A stretch of DNA of 7,273 bases, taken from assembly GCA_009773995.1 (NCBI GenBank), contig VSMY01000120.1, positions 1-7,273 of the forward strand, read 5' to 3'. This DNA comes from Oscillibacter sp. (lineage in GTDB: Bacteria > Bacillota > Clostridia > Oscillospirales > Oscillospiraceae). Position numbers and translations under genes: made by a program. The notes below the pieces were generated by a model, which was given only the letters and a program-made list of their open reading frames with translations, searched no databases and had not been told where the DNA came from. This document shows positions 1 to 6,793 of the stretch, piece after piece (the stretch's first letter is position 1; every line of letters begins with the position of its first letter).

Positions 1-2520
1 GGGAATGTCGAAGCCGTCTTTTTCATACTTCGTCCCGCACACGGGGCAGACCTTGTCCGGCATGTCCGCCCCGCAGCCGTAGGAACCGTCCTGGATGAAC
101 TCGGAGTGTTTGCACTTGGGGCAGCGGTAGTGGGGCGGCAGGGAGTTGACCTCCGTAATGCCGGACATGTAGGCCGCCAGGGACGAGCCTACCGAGCCCC
201 GGGAGCCCACCAGGTAGCCGTTCTCCAGGGAGCGCTGCACCAGCTTCTGGGCGGACATATAGACCACGTCGTACTTCCCCAAAATGCCCCCCAGCTCCAC
301 GTTCAGCCGGTCCACGATGAGCTGGGGCGGGTCCTCGCCGTAGAGGCGGCGGACCTTCTCCCAGACCAAGCGGTTTAAGTCCTCCTCGGAGTTCTCCAGC
401 TTGGGGGGAAACAGCTCCTTGGGCAGCAGCTCGAAGGTCTCCACCTGGTCCGCAATGAGCCGGGTGTTGGACACCACCACCTCATAAGCCTTCTCTTCTC
501 CCAGATAGGAGAACTCCTTCAGCATCTCGTCGGTGGTCTTGAAGTAGATGGGCAAAGCCTCGTTGGCGTCGGGGAATTTTTTCGAGGCCAGGAGGATATG
601 CCGGAACACCTCATCCTCCGGCTCCCGGAAATGGACGTCTCCGGTGGCGCAGACGGGCTTTCCCAGCTCCTCCCCCAGGCGGACGATGGTCCGGTTGAAT
701 TCCCGCAGATCCTCCTCGTCCCTGGCGTCGCCGTTCCGAAGCATAAACCAGTTGTTGCACAGGGGCTGGATCTCCAGGTAGTCGTAAAAAGAGGCGATGC
801 GTTTGAGCTCCTCCCAATCCTTGTGATCCTTAACGGCCTGGAACAGCTCCCCCGCCTCGCAGGCCGCGCCGACGATGATCCCCTCCCGGTGCTCCTTCAG
901 CAGACTCTTGGGAATCGTGGGCACTCGCTTGAAGTATTTCAGGTTGGAAGCGGAAATCATCTGGTAGAGGTTTTTCAGCCCCGTCTTGTTCCGGGCCAGG
1001 AGGATGATGTGCTTGGGGAAGCGGTTGGACTTCTTCCCCAGGGGCCGCAGCTTCTCCATCTCGCCGTTGACGGCCTGGAGGGTGTGGACCCCCTTCTCGT
1101 GGAGCGTCTTCCAGAAGGGAATCAGCATATAGCCCACCGTAGCCGCGTCGTCGCTGGCCCGGTGGTGGTTGAAGGCGGGCAGGTCCAGGTGCTCCGCCAC
1201 GATGTCCAGCTTGTACTTCCCCAGGCCCGGCAGCAGGTTCTGCGCCAGAATCAGGGAGTCGATATAGGTGGGATGGAAGTCCAGCCCCGCCTCTTTACAG
1301 CCTTTGCGGATGAAACCGATGTCGAACTCCGCGTTGTGGGCCGCCAGGGGCCGCCCGTTGACAAAGTTCAGGAAGTCCGCCAGGGCCTCCTTGGGCGGCG
1401 GAGCGTCCTTGAGCATCTCGTCCGTGATGCCCGTGAGGCCGATAATCTCCGGCGTCAGCCGCTTTCCGGGGTTCACGAAGGTTTGGAAGCGCTCCGCGAT
1501 TTCCCCGTTTTTCAGCACCACCGCGCCGATCTCCGTAATGGCCTCCCGGTCCACCCGGAGGCCCGTGGTCTCAATGTCAAAGCAGACAATCTCCCCCTCC
1601 AGGGGCATGTCCAGGGGCCCGTGGACGGCGATGCGGTCGTCCACGTTGTTGATGAAATAGCCCTCCACTCCGTAGAGGACCTTGATTTTGTTCCCGGCGG
1701 CATGCCAGGCTTCCGGGAAGGACTGGGCCACGCCGTGGTCCGTGATGGCGATGGCGGGGTGGCCCCAGCGGATGGCCTCCTGGATAACCTCCTTGGTGTC
1801 CGTCAGGGCGTCCATGTTGCTCATCCGGGTGTGGAGGTGGAGCTCCACCCGCTTCACCGGGGCGGTATCCATCCGCTCCTCGTGGTCCGTCACGTTGATG
1901 TGCTGGGGGTTCAGCTGGATGTCCTTCCCGTCCCAGGTGGGTTCCATCTTTCCCTGGACGATGAGCCACATGCCGGGCTTCACGGCGCTCTCCAGGGCCT
2001 GAGCCTCCCTTGCGGTCAGATTTTTCTGAACGCTGACGGAACCGGTCCCGTCGGTCATGTCAAAGCTCAGCCGCCACATGCCCGGCCTCCGGGTTTCCCG
2101 GCACTCGAAGGAAAAAACCTTGCCGGAAACCGTGGCCGTGCCCATTTTCACATTCAGCGCCGACATGGGGCCGGGCTTGGCCTTGACGGGGTTCCCCATC
2201 AGAATTTTACCCGGTTTCTTTTTGGGAGCCGCCTTAGGCGCGCCGTTGCTCTGAGGAACGGGGGCGGCGGGCGGCGGCGGAGCCGTGCAGGCAATGTTCA
2301 GCTTCGCCTCCCGAAAGCCGTACACGGTTTTCAGCGTCTTCTCTAGATCATGGAGATCCTCCGGGCCCAGAGGGGCTTTCACGGTCATATCCAGTTGGAT
2401 AGACCGCTCCCCCTGGTCGATGCAGCCATGGGTCAGCTCCGCCCCGGCCAGCCGGAGGCGGAGCTCTGGAAACGCCGACAGCTCGGCGAAAAATTCAAAA
2501 AACGGGATGTTTCTCGACAT
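1..2520 (-). CDS. polC: DNA polymerase III alpha subunit, PolC type (5' part, runs off left edge)
   Basis: This is the replicative DNA polymerase of Gram-positive bacteria. The frame is open for 840 codons from ATG at 2520 to the window edge; family members are about 1,430 residues. Domains in order: a short N-terminal domain (about 1-77); a Pro/Ala/Lys-rich linker (78-120); an OB fold (about 122-212); the first PHP part with HLH at 228-230; an inserted DEDDh 3'-5' exonuclease with D315, E317, D400, H453 and D458 all present; the second PHP part with GDVH at 627-630; and the start of the polymerase core with GSRGS at 772-776. A four-Cys zinc site follows (C800, C803, C825, C828). The sequence ends just before the region expected to hold the catalytic palm aspartates, so those cannot be checked. 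ATG 2520 is 33 nt after the ispG stop and has a good ribosome binding site. The N-terminus is about 110 residues shorter than my recollection of B. subtilis PolC. Confidence 0.97.
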   Translation of the reverse strand, partial: MSRNIPFFEFFAELSAFPELRLRLAGAELTHGCIDQGERSIQLDMTVKAPLGPEDLHDLEKTLKTVYGFREAKLNIACTAPPPPAAPVPQSNGAPKAAPKKKPGKILMGNPVKAKPGPMSALNVKMGTATVSGKVFSFECRETRRPGMWRLSFDMTDGTGSVSVQKNLTAREAQALESAVKPGMWLIVQGKMEPTWDGKDIQLNPQHINVTDHEERMDTAPVKRVELHLHTRMSNMDALTDTKEVIQEAIRWGHPAIAITDHGVAQSFPEAWHAAGNKIKVLYGVEGYFINNVDDRIAVHGPLDMPLEGEIVCFDIETTGLRVDREAITEIGAVVLKNGEIAERFQTFVNPGKRLTPEIIGLTGITDEMLKDAPPPKEALADFLNFVNGRPLAAHNAEFDIGFIRKGCKEAGLDFHPTYIDSLILAQNLLPGLGKYKLDIVAEHLDLPAFNHHRASDDAATVGYMLIPFWKTLHEKGVHTLQAVNGEMEKLRPLGKKSNRFPKHIILLARNKTGLKNLYQMISASNLKYFKRVPTIPKSLLKEHREGIIVGAACEAGELFQAVKDHKDWEELKRIASFYDYLEIQPLCNNWFMLRNGDARDEEDLREFNRTIVRLGEELGKPVCATGDVHFREPEDEVFRHILLASKKFPDANEALPIYFKTTDEMLKEFSYLGEEKAYEVVVSNTRLIADQVETFELLPKELFPPKLENSEEDLNRLVWEKVRRLYGEDPPQLIVDRLNVELGGILGKYDVVYMSAQKLVQRSLENGYLVGSRGSVGSSLAAYMSGITEVNSLPPHYRCPKCKHSEFIQDGSYGCGADMPDKVCPVCGTKYEKDGFDIP

Positions 2521-2524
2521 GGCG

Positions 2525-2530
2525 TCCTCT
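2525..2530 (-). promoter_or_regulatory. ribosome binding site of polC
   Basis: Reading on the minus strand, AGAGGA ends 4 nt before the ATG at 2520. It supports that start. The only other nearby ATG, 19 nt upstream, is out of frame. Confidence 0.75.
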
Positions 2531-2553
2531 CTTGTGCATTTCGATATGGGGCC

Positions 2554-3591
2554 TCAGAGCTTCTCAATCTCCTCCATCAGCGCGTCCACCAGCCGCTCCT
2601 GGGGGACCTTGTACAGGATCTCCCCCTTGCGGAACAGTAGGCCCTCGCCCCTGCCTCCGGCGATGCCGATGTCGGCGGCGGCGGCCTCTCCGGGGCCGTT
2701 GACGGCGCATCCCATCACCGCCACGGTGATGTTTTTCCCGCAGTCCGCCAGCCGCCGCTCCACCTCCTCGGCAATGGGGATCAGGTCGATCCGGGTCCGG
2801 CCGCAGGTGGGACAGGCGATCAGGTTGACCCCTGTCTTTCGGAGGCCCGCCGCCTTCAGAATCTTCTTGGCGGCATAAATTTCCTCCACCGGGTCGGCGG
2901 TGAGGGTCACCCGGATGGTGTCCCCCACTCCCAGGCAGAGGAGGCCCCCGATGCCCATGGCGGACTTCACCAGCCCTAAGGAAGGCGTGCCCGCCTCGGT
3001 GACGCCCAGGTGCAGGGGGTAGTCCGTCTGTTCGCTTAAGGCTAAGTAAGCCGCCATGGTCAGCGGCACGTCGGAGCACTTGACGGAAAAGCAGATGTCG
3101 TCAAAGTCAAACCGGTTCAGCAGCCGGGCCTGTCCCAGGGCGCTTTCCACCAGGGCCTCGGCGGTGACGCCGCCGTACTTGGCCCGGAGCTCCTTTTCCA
3201 GCGACCCGCCGTTGACCCCCACCCGGATGGGGACGCCCCGCCGGCGGCAGGCGTCCGCCACGGCCTTGACCTTCTCTTCCCCGCCGATGTTCCCCGGATT
3301 GATGCGGATGGCGTCGACGCCCCGCTCTGCACAGAGTAGTGCGAGCTTATAGTTGAAATGGATATCGGCAATCAGGGGAATGGAAATCTGTTCCTTGATT
3401 TTATCCACGGCCTCCGCCGCCGCCTGGTCCGGGACGGCAACCCGGATGATCTCGCACCCGGCGGCCTCCAGGGCCTTGATCTGGGCCACGGTGGCGGCCA
3501 CGTCGTCGGTTTTCGTATTGCACATGGACTGGATGGACACCGGCGCGCCGCCGCCTACCGGGACACCGCCCACCATGAGTCGTTTCGTCAT
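2554..3591 (-). CDS. ispG: 4-hydroxy-3-methylbut-2-enyl diphosphate synthase (GcpE/IspG)
   Basis: IspG is a cytosolic [4Fe-4S] enzyme that reductively converts the cyclic diphosphate MEcPP to HMBPP, the penultimate step of the MEP isoprenoid pathway. The 345-residue protein has the normal bacterial length and begins MTKRLMVGGV. An N-terminal TIM-barrel region shows SIQSMCNTKT (19-28), IADIHFN (74-80), IRINPGN (95-101) and GVTEAGT (196-202). The C-terminal iron-sulfur domain has CPTCGRT (C260, C263) and MGCAVNGPGEA (C295, E302), matching E. coli C270, C273, C305 and E312. All cluster ligands are therefore present. An in-frame TTG at 3624 would add 11 residues and overlap rseP. I prefer ATG 3591 because it fits the family N-terminus, has a strong ribosome binding site, and follows the rseP stop by 1 nt, which suggests translational coupling. 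Confidence 0.97.
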   Translation of the reverse strand: MTKRLMVGGVPVGGGAPVSIQSMCNTKTDDVAATVAQIKALEAAGCEIIRVAVPDQAAAEAVDKIKEQISIPLIADIHFNYKLALLCAERGVDAIRINPGNIGGEEKVKAVADACRRRGVPIRVGVNGGSLEKELRAKYGGVTAEALVESALGQARLLNRFDFDDICFSVKCSDVPLTMAAYLALSEQTDYPLHLGVTEAGTPSLGLVKSAMGIGGLLCLGVGDTIRVTLTADPVEEIYAAKKILKAAGLRKTGVNLIACPTCGRTRIDLIPIAEEVERRLADCGKNITVAVMGCAVNGPGEAAAADIGIAGGRGEGLLFRKGEILYKVPQERLVDALMEEIEKL

Positions 3592-3592
3592 G

Positions 3593-4666
3593 TTACGCCC
3601 CTCCCCGCATAAAGAGCTGACCAACGTCCTTCAAGGTCACCAGAAGCATCAAGCCCATGAGGGCCGCGAAGCAGGCCGCGTTCACCGCCGCCTGGTACTT
3701 CTCCGGCACCTTCCGCTTGAACAGCAGCATGGCCAGGGCGTCCACGGCCAGGAAGAAGATCCGCCCCCCGTCCAGAGCCGGGATGGGCAAAAGGTTCATC
3801 ACCGCCAGGTTGACGGCGATGAGGGCCCCGAAGAAGGCGATGTTCTCAAAGGCGTCCAGGGCCGTCTCGGAGGCGTTCCCCACCTCCGTCATAGTGGAGA
3901 CAATGCCCACCGGGCCGCTGACCTCCGAGAGGCCCACGTTGCCCCGGAGCAGCTGAATCAGGCTGAACCACACCTGCTGGACAAAGTCCAGGGTCTGGTA
4001 TCCGATGAACTTCACCGTATTGAAAAACGTCGCCGGAACCCGGGCGGCGCCCACCATCAGGCCGAAGCGCCCCGGCTGGCCGTCATAGGTCCCCCGGTAC
4101 AGGGGCAGGTCCTTTAAAACCACCTTTTCCCCGTCCCGGATAACCTCAATGTCCATGCCCTCCCCGTCGTTGAAGCGAAGAAACAGGGCCGCGTCCCCCC
4201 GGAGGTAGGTCCGCCAGCCGTCGATTTTGTAGAAAATATCGCCCTCCATCAGGCCGCTCTCCCCCTCCAGGGGGAAGCCCTCGGAAAACCCGGCCACCTG
4301 GTCCACGTAGAAGCCCGTGGCCGTGGCGAAGATACAGGCGATGACCGCCACCCCCGCCAGCAGGTTCATGAAGGACCCCGCCGCCAGGATGACAAACTTC
4401 TTCCAAAAGCCTTGGCGGACAAAGGAGCGCTCGTCCCCGGTGTCCCCGTCCTCCCCCTCCAGGGCGCAGAAGCCCCCGATGGGCAGGAGCCGGAGGGAAT
4501 ACCGGGTCTCTCCCGTCTCCTTATGCCACAGCATGGGCCCCATGCCGATGGAGAACTCGTTGACCCGCACGCCGCACAGCCGGGCCGCCAGGAAGTGGCC
4601 CAGCTCGTGAATGGCGACCAGGAAGCCGAAGATGAAAATGCCCGCCAGGACGTAGATAAAGCTCAT
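3593..4666 (-). CDS. rseP: RseP/RasP family site-2 zinc metalloprotease
   Basis: This is an intramembrane protease of family M50 that cuts transmembrane substrates such as anti-sigma factors or signal-peptide remnants during regulated intramembrane proteolysis. The protein has 357 residues. HELGH (20-24) in the first membrane segment gives the zinc ligands H20 and H24 and catalytic E21. A second membrane segment spans about 90-118, followed by a single PDZ-like domain (about 122-205, with GLMEGDIFYKIDG at 138-150). NLLPIPALDGG (291-301) supplies the third ligand D299 in the LDG motif, and a last membrane segment spans about 327-347. Active-site residues are complete. The in-frame TTG at 4693 would overlap dxr and put a charged nine-residue leader before the first membrane helix; ATG 4666 is better. 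It lies 16 nt after the dxr stop. The real substrate cannot be told, since no anti-sigma gene is nearby. Confidence 0.96.
   Translation of the reverse strand: MSFIYVLAGIFIFGFLVAIHELGHFLAARLCGVRVNEFSIGMGPMLWHKETGETRYSLRLLPIGGFCALEGEDGDTGDERSFVRQGFWKKFVILAAGSFMNLLAGVAVIACIFATATGFYVDQVAGFSEGFPLEGESGLMEGDIFYKIDGWRTYLRGDAALFLRFNDGEGMDIEVIRDGEKVVLKDLPLYRGTYDGQPGRFGLMVGAARVPATFFNTVKFIGYQTLDFVQQVWFSLIQLLRGNVGLSEVSGPVGIVSTMTEVGNASETALDAFENIAFFGALIAVNLAVMNLLPIPALDGGRIFFLAVDALAMLLFKRKVPEKYQAAVNAACFAALMGLMLLVTLKDVGQLFMRGGA
3600..3604 (-). promoter_or_regulatory. ribosome binding site of ispG
   Basis: On the minus strand GGAGG lies 8 nt before ATG 3591, inside the last codons of rseP. It decides the ispG start in favour of 3591 over the in-frame TTG at 3624. 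Confidence 0.8.
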
Positions 4667-4675
4667 GGAACCGCG

Positions 4676-4681
4676 CTCCTC
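4676..4681 (-). promoter_or_regulatory. ribosome binding site of rseP
   Basis: On the minus strand GAGGAG starts 1 nt after the dxr TAG stop and ends 9 nt before ATG 4666. It supports that start over the in-frame TTG at 4693. Confidence 0.75.
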
Positions 4682-4682
4682 G

Positions 4683-5834
4683 CTATCTCGCAAAATTTTT
4701 CAGCACCGCTTCACGAGCCGCGGCGTCCGCCTCCAGGATCTCCTGGAGACCGGGCCTGTGGATGACGGGTAGGTCCGTCATGGCTCGAGCGGTGAGGTCG
4801 AAGATGTCCTGGAAGCCGATGCGGTCCTCCAGGAACAGCCGCACCGCCTCCTCGTTGGCGGCGTTCAGCACGGCGCAGGCCGTGCCCCCCTTGGCCGCCG
4901 CCACCTCCGCCAGCCGTAGGCACGGGAAGGTCCCCCGGTCCGGCTCCTGGAAGGTCAGGGGCGGGCAGTTCAAAAGATTCAGCGGCTCCGCCGCTGACTC
5001 CGCCCGCTGGGGGTAGGTCATGGCGTACCGGATGGGCAGACGCATGTCCGGCGTGCCCAGCTGGGCCAGCAAGGCCCCGTCCCGGAACTCCACCAGGGAG
5101 TGGACGATGCTCTGGCGGTGGATGGCCACCTTCACGCGGGTCAGGGGCAGGCGGTACAGCCGCATGGCCTCGATAACCTCCAGGCCCTTATTCATCAGCG
5201 TGGCGCAGTCCACGGTGATTTTGGGCCCCATCTTCCAATTGGGGTGCTGCAAGGCGTCCGCACGGGTCTTCTTCGCCACTTCGTTCTTGCTCATCCCGTA
5301 GAAGGGGCCGCCGGAGCAGGTCAGAATCACCCGCCGGATCTCCCCCCGGTCCAGGCAGCCCTGAACGCACTGGAAAATGGCGGAGTGCTCCGAGTCCACG
5401 GGAACGATTTCCGCCCCCCGCTTCTCCGCCGCCTCCATCACCAGCTCCCCGGCGCAGACCAGGGTCTCTTTATTCGCCAGGGCGATGCGCTTGCCCTCCC
5501 GGATGGCGGCGAGGGTGGGTTTAAGGCCCACCATGCCCACCACGGCGGTGACCACCGTGTCCACCCCCGGCAGGGTCGCCGCCGTGGAGAGGGCGGAAAC
5601 GCCGCCGTGGACATGGGTCTTTGTGTCCGCCAGGCGGACCTTCAAATCCTTCGCCGCCGCCTCGTCGGTCATGATGACCTGGCGGGGCTTGAATTTCCGG
5701 GCCTGTTCCTCCGCCAACGCCACATTGTTGTGGGCGGTGACGGCGGCCACCGTCAGCCCCAGCTGCTCCGCCACCTCCAGGGTCTGCCGCCCGATGGAGC
5801 CGGTGGAGCCCAAAATCGAAATCGTCTTTGTCAT
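4683..5834 (-). CDS. dxr: 1-deoxy-D-xylulose 5-phosphate reductoisomerase
   Basis: Dxr converts 1-deoxy-D-xylulose 5-phosphate to 2-C-methyl-D-erythritol 4-phosphate with NADPH and a divalent metal. It is the committed step of the MEP pathway and the target of fosmidomycin. The 383-residue length is typical. The NADPH-binding loop GSTGSIG is at 9-15. NKE (121-123), metal ligands D147, E149 and E219, the PVDSEHSAIFQ block, SGGPF (174-178), HPNW (197-200) and NKGLE (215-219) are all present. One oddity is C210 in VDCATLMNKG, where E. coli has phosphate-binding S222. The start is ATG 5834, 15 nt after the cdsA stop, with only a weak purine-rich ribosome site (GAGATGGA), so expression may depend partly on coupling to cdsA. 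Fold, length and the remaining active-site residues make this a functional Dxr. Confidence 0.97.
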   Translation of the reverse strand: MTKTISILGSTGSIGRQTLEVAEQLGLTVAAVTAHNNVALAEEQARKFKPRQVIMTDEAAAKDLKVRLADTKTHVHGGVSALSTAATLPGVDTVVTAVVGMVGLKPTLAAIREGKRIALANKETLVCAGELVMEAAEKRGAEIVPVDSEHSAIFQCVQGCLDRGEIRRVILTCSGGPFYGMSKNEVAKKTRADALQHPNWKMGPKITVDCATLMNKGLEVIEAMRLYRLPLTRVKVAIHRQSIVHSLVEFRDGALLAQLGTPDMRLPIRYAMTYPQRAESAAEPLNLLNCPPLTFQEPDRGTFPCLRLAEVAAAKGGTACAVLNAANEEAVRLFLEDRIGFQDIFDLTARAMTDLPVIHRPGLQEILEADAAAREAVLKNFAR

Positions 5835-5849
5835 GTTTCCATCTCTATT

Positions 5850-6650
5850 CTATGGCAGTAAGCTGAAAATAATCTCAATTACCGGGGCCACGAACAGCAC
5901 GCTGTCAAACCGGTCCAGCACGCCGCCGTGAGCCAGGAACAAATGTCCGTAATCTTTAATCCCAAATTCCCGCTTGACGAGGGAGAAGCTCAGGTCCCCA
6001 ATCTGGGCCACTGCGCCGCAGAGAAGGGCCAGCAGGGCCATGGGGCCGTATCCGATGAGGGAGCCGCCGAAGAAGCGGTCCATGACCCACACGAACAAAA
6101 GGCCGCAGAAGACGTTGCCCGCCAGGCCCCCGATGGAGCCCTCGATGGTCTTCTTGGGGCTGACCTTGGGGGCCAGCTTGTGCTTCCCCAAGGTGAGCCC
6201 GGCGAAAAAGGCGAAGGTATCGCAGGCGAAGCTCAGAATGAAGGGCAGGAGGAGATAGGCCCGGTGGACGCCGCCGGCCTCCAGCCGGAGAAAGGACGCG
6301 AAGGACCAGCCGATAAAAAGACTGCCGCCCGTTCCCGCCATAATCTGGCTGAACTCCACCTCGCCGCCCTTTTCAATGGCGCTGAAAAAAGCCAGCAGGA
6401 CTACCAGCATGATGATGACGGACAGGTGGTGGTCCCGGTCATAAATCCATCCCACCGTAACCGCAGCGGCTATGGTGCTCACACTCACCAGCTCACTCCG
6501 CTTCACGCCGCCGACACAACGCTGGAGCTCCATGCCGCCGATACCCGCCAGGAGGCACAGCGCCGCCATCATCACCCAAGGCGGCGCGGCCAGCACCACG
6601 TACAGCAGCGCCGGGATGCCCACGGCGGCTACCAGGATTCTTGATTTCAT
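5850..6650 (-). CDS. cdsA: phosphatidate cytidylyltransferase (CDP-diacylglycerol synthase)
   Basis: CdsA is a multi-pass membrane enzyme that makes CDP-diacylglycerol from phosphatidate and CTP, the branch point for phosphatidylglycerol and related lipids. The 266-residue protein is hydrophobic, with several membrane segments (first about 4-22 and 25-40; the last near the C-terminus). Family motifs are FACDTFAFFAG (141-151), SPKKTIEGSIGG (164-175), and the C-terminal signature starting SLVKREFGIKD (223-233) and ending HGGVLDRFD (241-249). Within the signature, position 239 is Leu and 240 is Ala, where E. coli and Bacillus have Pro-Gly just before the HGG. The in-frame GTG at 6662 would add four residues but sits almost on the ribosome site; ATG 6650 has better spacing. 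A 143-nt gap separates it from uppS, much longer than the other gaps in the cluster. Confidence 0.95.
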   Translation of the reverse strand: MKSRILVAAVGIPALLYVVLAAPPWVMMAALCLLAGIGGMELQRCVGGVKRSELVSVSTIAAAVTVGWIYDRDHHLSVIIMLVVLLAFFSAIEKGGEVEFSQIMAGTGGSLFIGWSFASFLRLEAGGVHRAYLLLPFILSFACDTFAFFAGLTLGKHKLAPKVSPKKTIEGSIGGLAGNVFCGLLFVWVMDRFFGGSLIGYGPMALLALLCGAVAQIGDLSFSLVKREFGIKDYGHLFLAHGGVLDRFDSVLFVAPVIEIIFSLLP

Positions 6651-6658
6651 GGTTGTTC

Positions 6659-6664
6659 TCACCT
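6659..6664 (-). promoter_or_regulatory. ribosome binding site of cdsA
   Basis: On the minus strand AGGTGA lies 8 nt before ATG 6650 and matches the end of the anti-16S consensus. It overlaps the alternative GTG start at 6662, which argues against that start. Confidence 0.65.
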
Positions 6665-6674
6665 TCCATCCGAT

Positions 6675-6776
6675 CTTGCGGGGGAAACAGGCGATTGATA
6701 ATCGCCCCTACGCACGTCGGTCTATCGATGGTCCGCCCATGTAGGGGCGGCAATCTGCCACCCGATCTCCCGCAAG
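6675..6776. repeat. 102-bp inverted-repeat element with a hairpin in each arm
   Basis: The uppS-cdsA gap is filled largely by two inverted arms, 6675-6711 and 6741-6776, separated by a 29-nt centre. Read inward, each arm begins CTTGCGGG, continues with a variable stretch of about 7 nt, then a 7-bp stem with a GAT loop, then CCTAC. The hairpins lie at 6690-6706 (perfect stem) and 6746-6762 (one position that is G.U in a minus-strand transcript). There is no open reading frame of interest and no clear target-site duplication. No T-run follows either hairpin, so it does not look like an intrinsic terminator. It resembles the short palindromic, MITE-like or REP-like intergenic repeats of gut Clostridia; that assignment is from memory and was not searched. 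It would lie in the untranslated stretch between uppS and cdsA if the two are co-transcribed. Confidence 0.75.
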
Positions 6777-6793
6777 GCACATTCGTTCCCGGT

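Noticed and set aside
598..2346. Long open frame of 582 codons on the plus strand
   Set aside because: It lies wholly antisense to polC, has no recognisable domain, and is rich in Val, Gly, Leu, Arg and Gln as expected from the complement of GC-rich codons. The polC frame opposite shows full domain structure.
3592..3624. Longer ispG starting at TTG 3624
   Set aside because: The extra 11 residues do not look like the family N-terminus, the start would overlap rseP by 32 nt, and a strong GGAGG lies before ATG 3591.
3353..4117. 254-codon plus-strand open frame across the ispG-rseP junction
   Set aside because: It is antisense to two well-supported genes and shows no family motif; it is a by-product of high GC and few stops.
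4667..4693. Longer rseP starting at TTG 4693
   Set aside because: It would overlap dxr and add a charged leader before the first membrane segment; ATG 4666 has a GAGGAG site at good spacing.
5100..6644. Plus-strand open frames of 253 and 238 codons (5100-5861 and 5928-6644)
   Set aside because: They mirror dxr and cdsA on the opposite strand, have biased composition and no recognisable domains.
6651..6793. Intrinsic terminator or promoter in the uppS-cdsA gap
   Set aside because: The hairpins are not followed by a T-run on either strand, and I found no convincing pair of -35 and -10 boxes with normal spacing ahead of cdsA.
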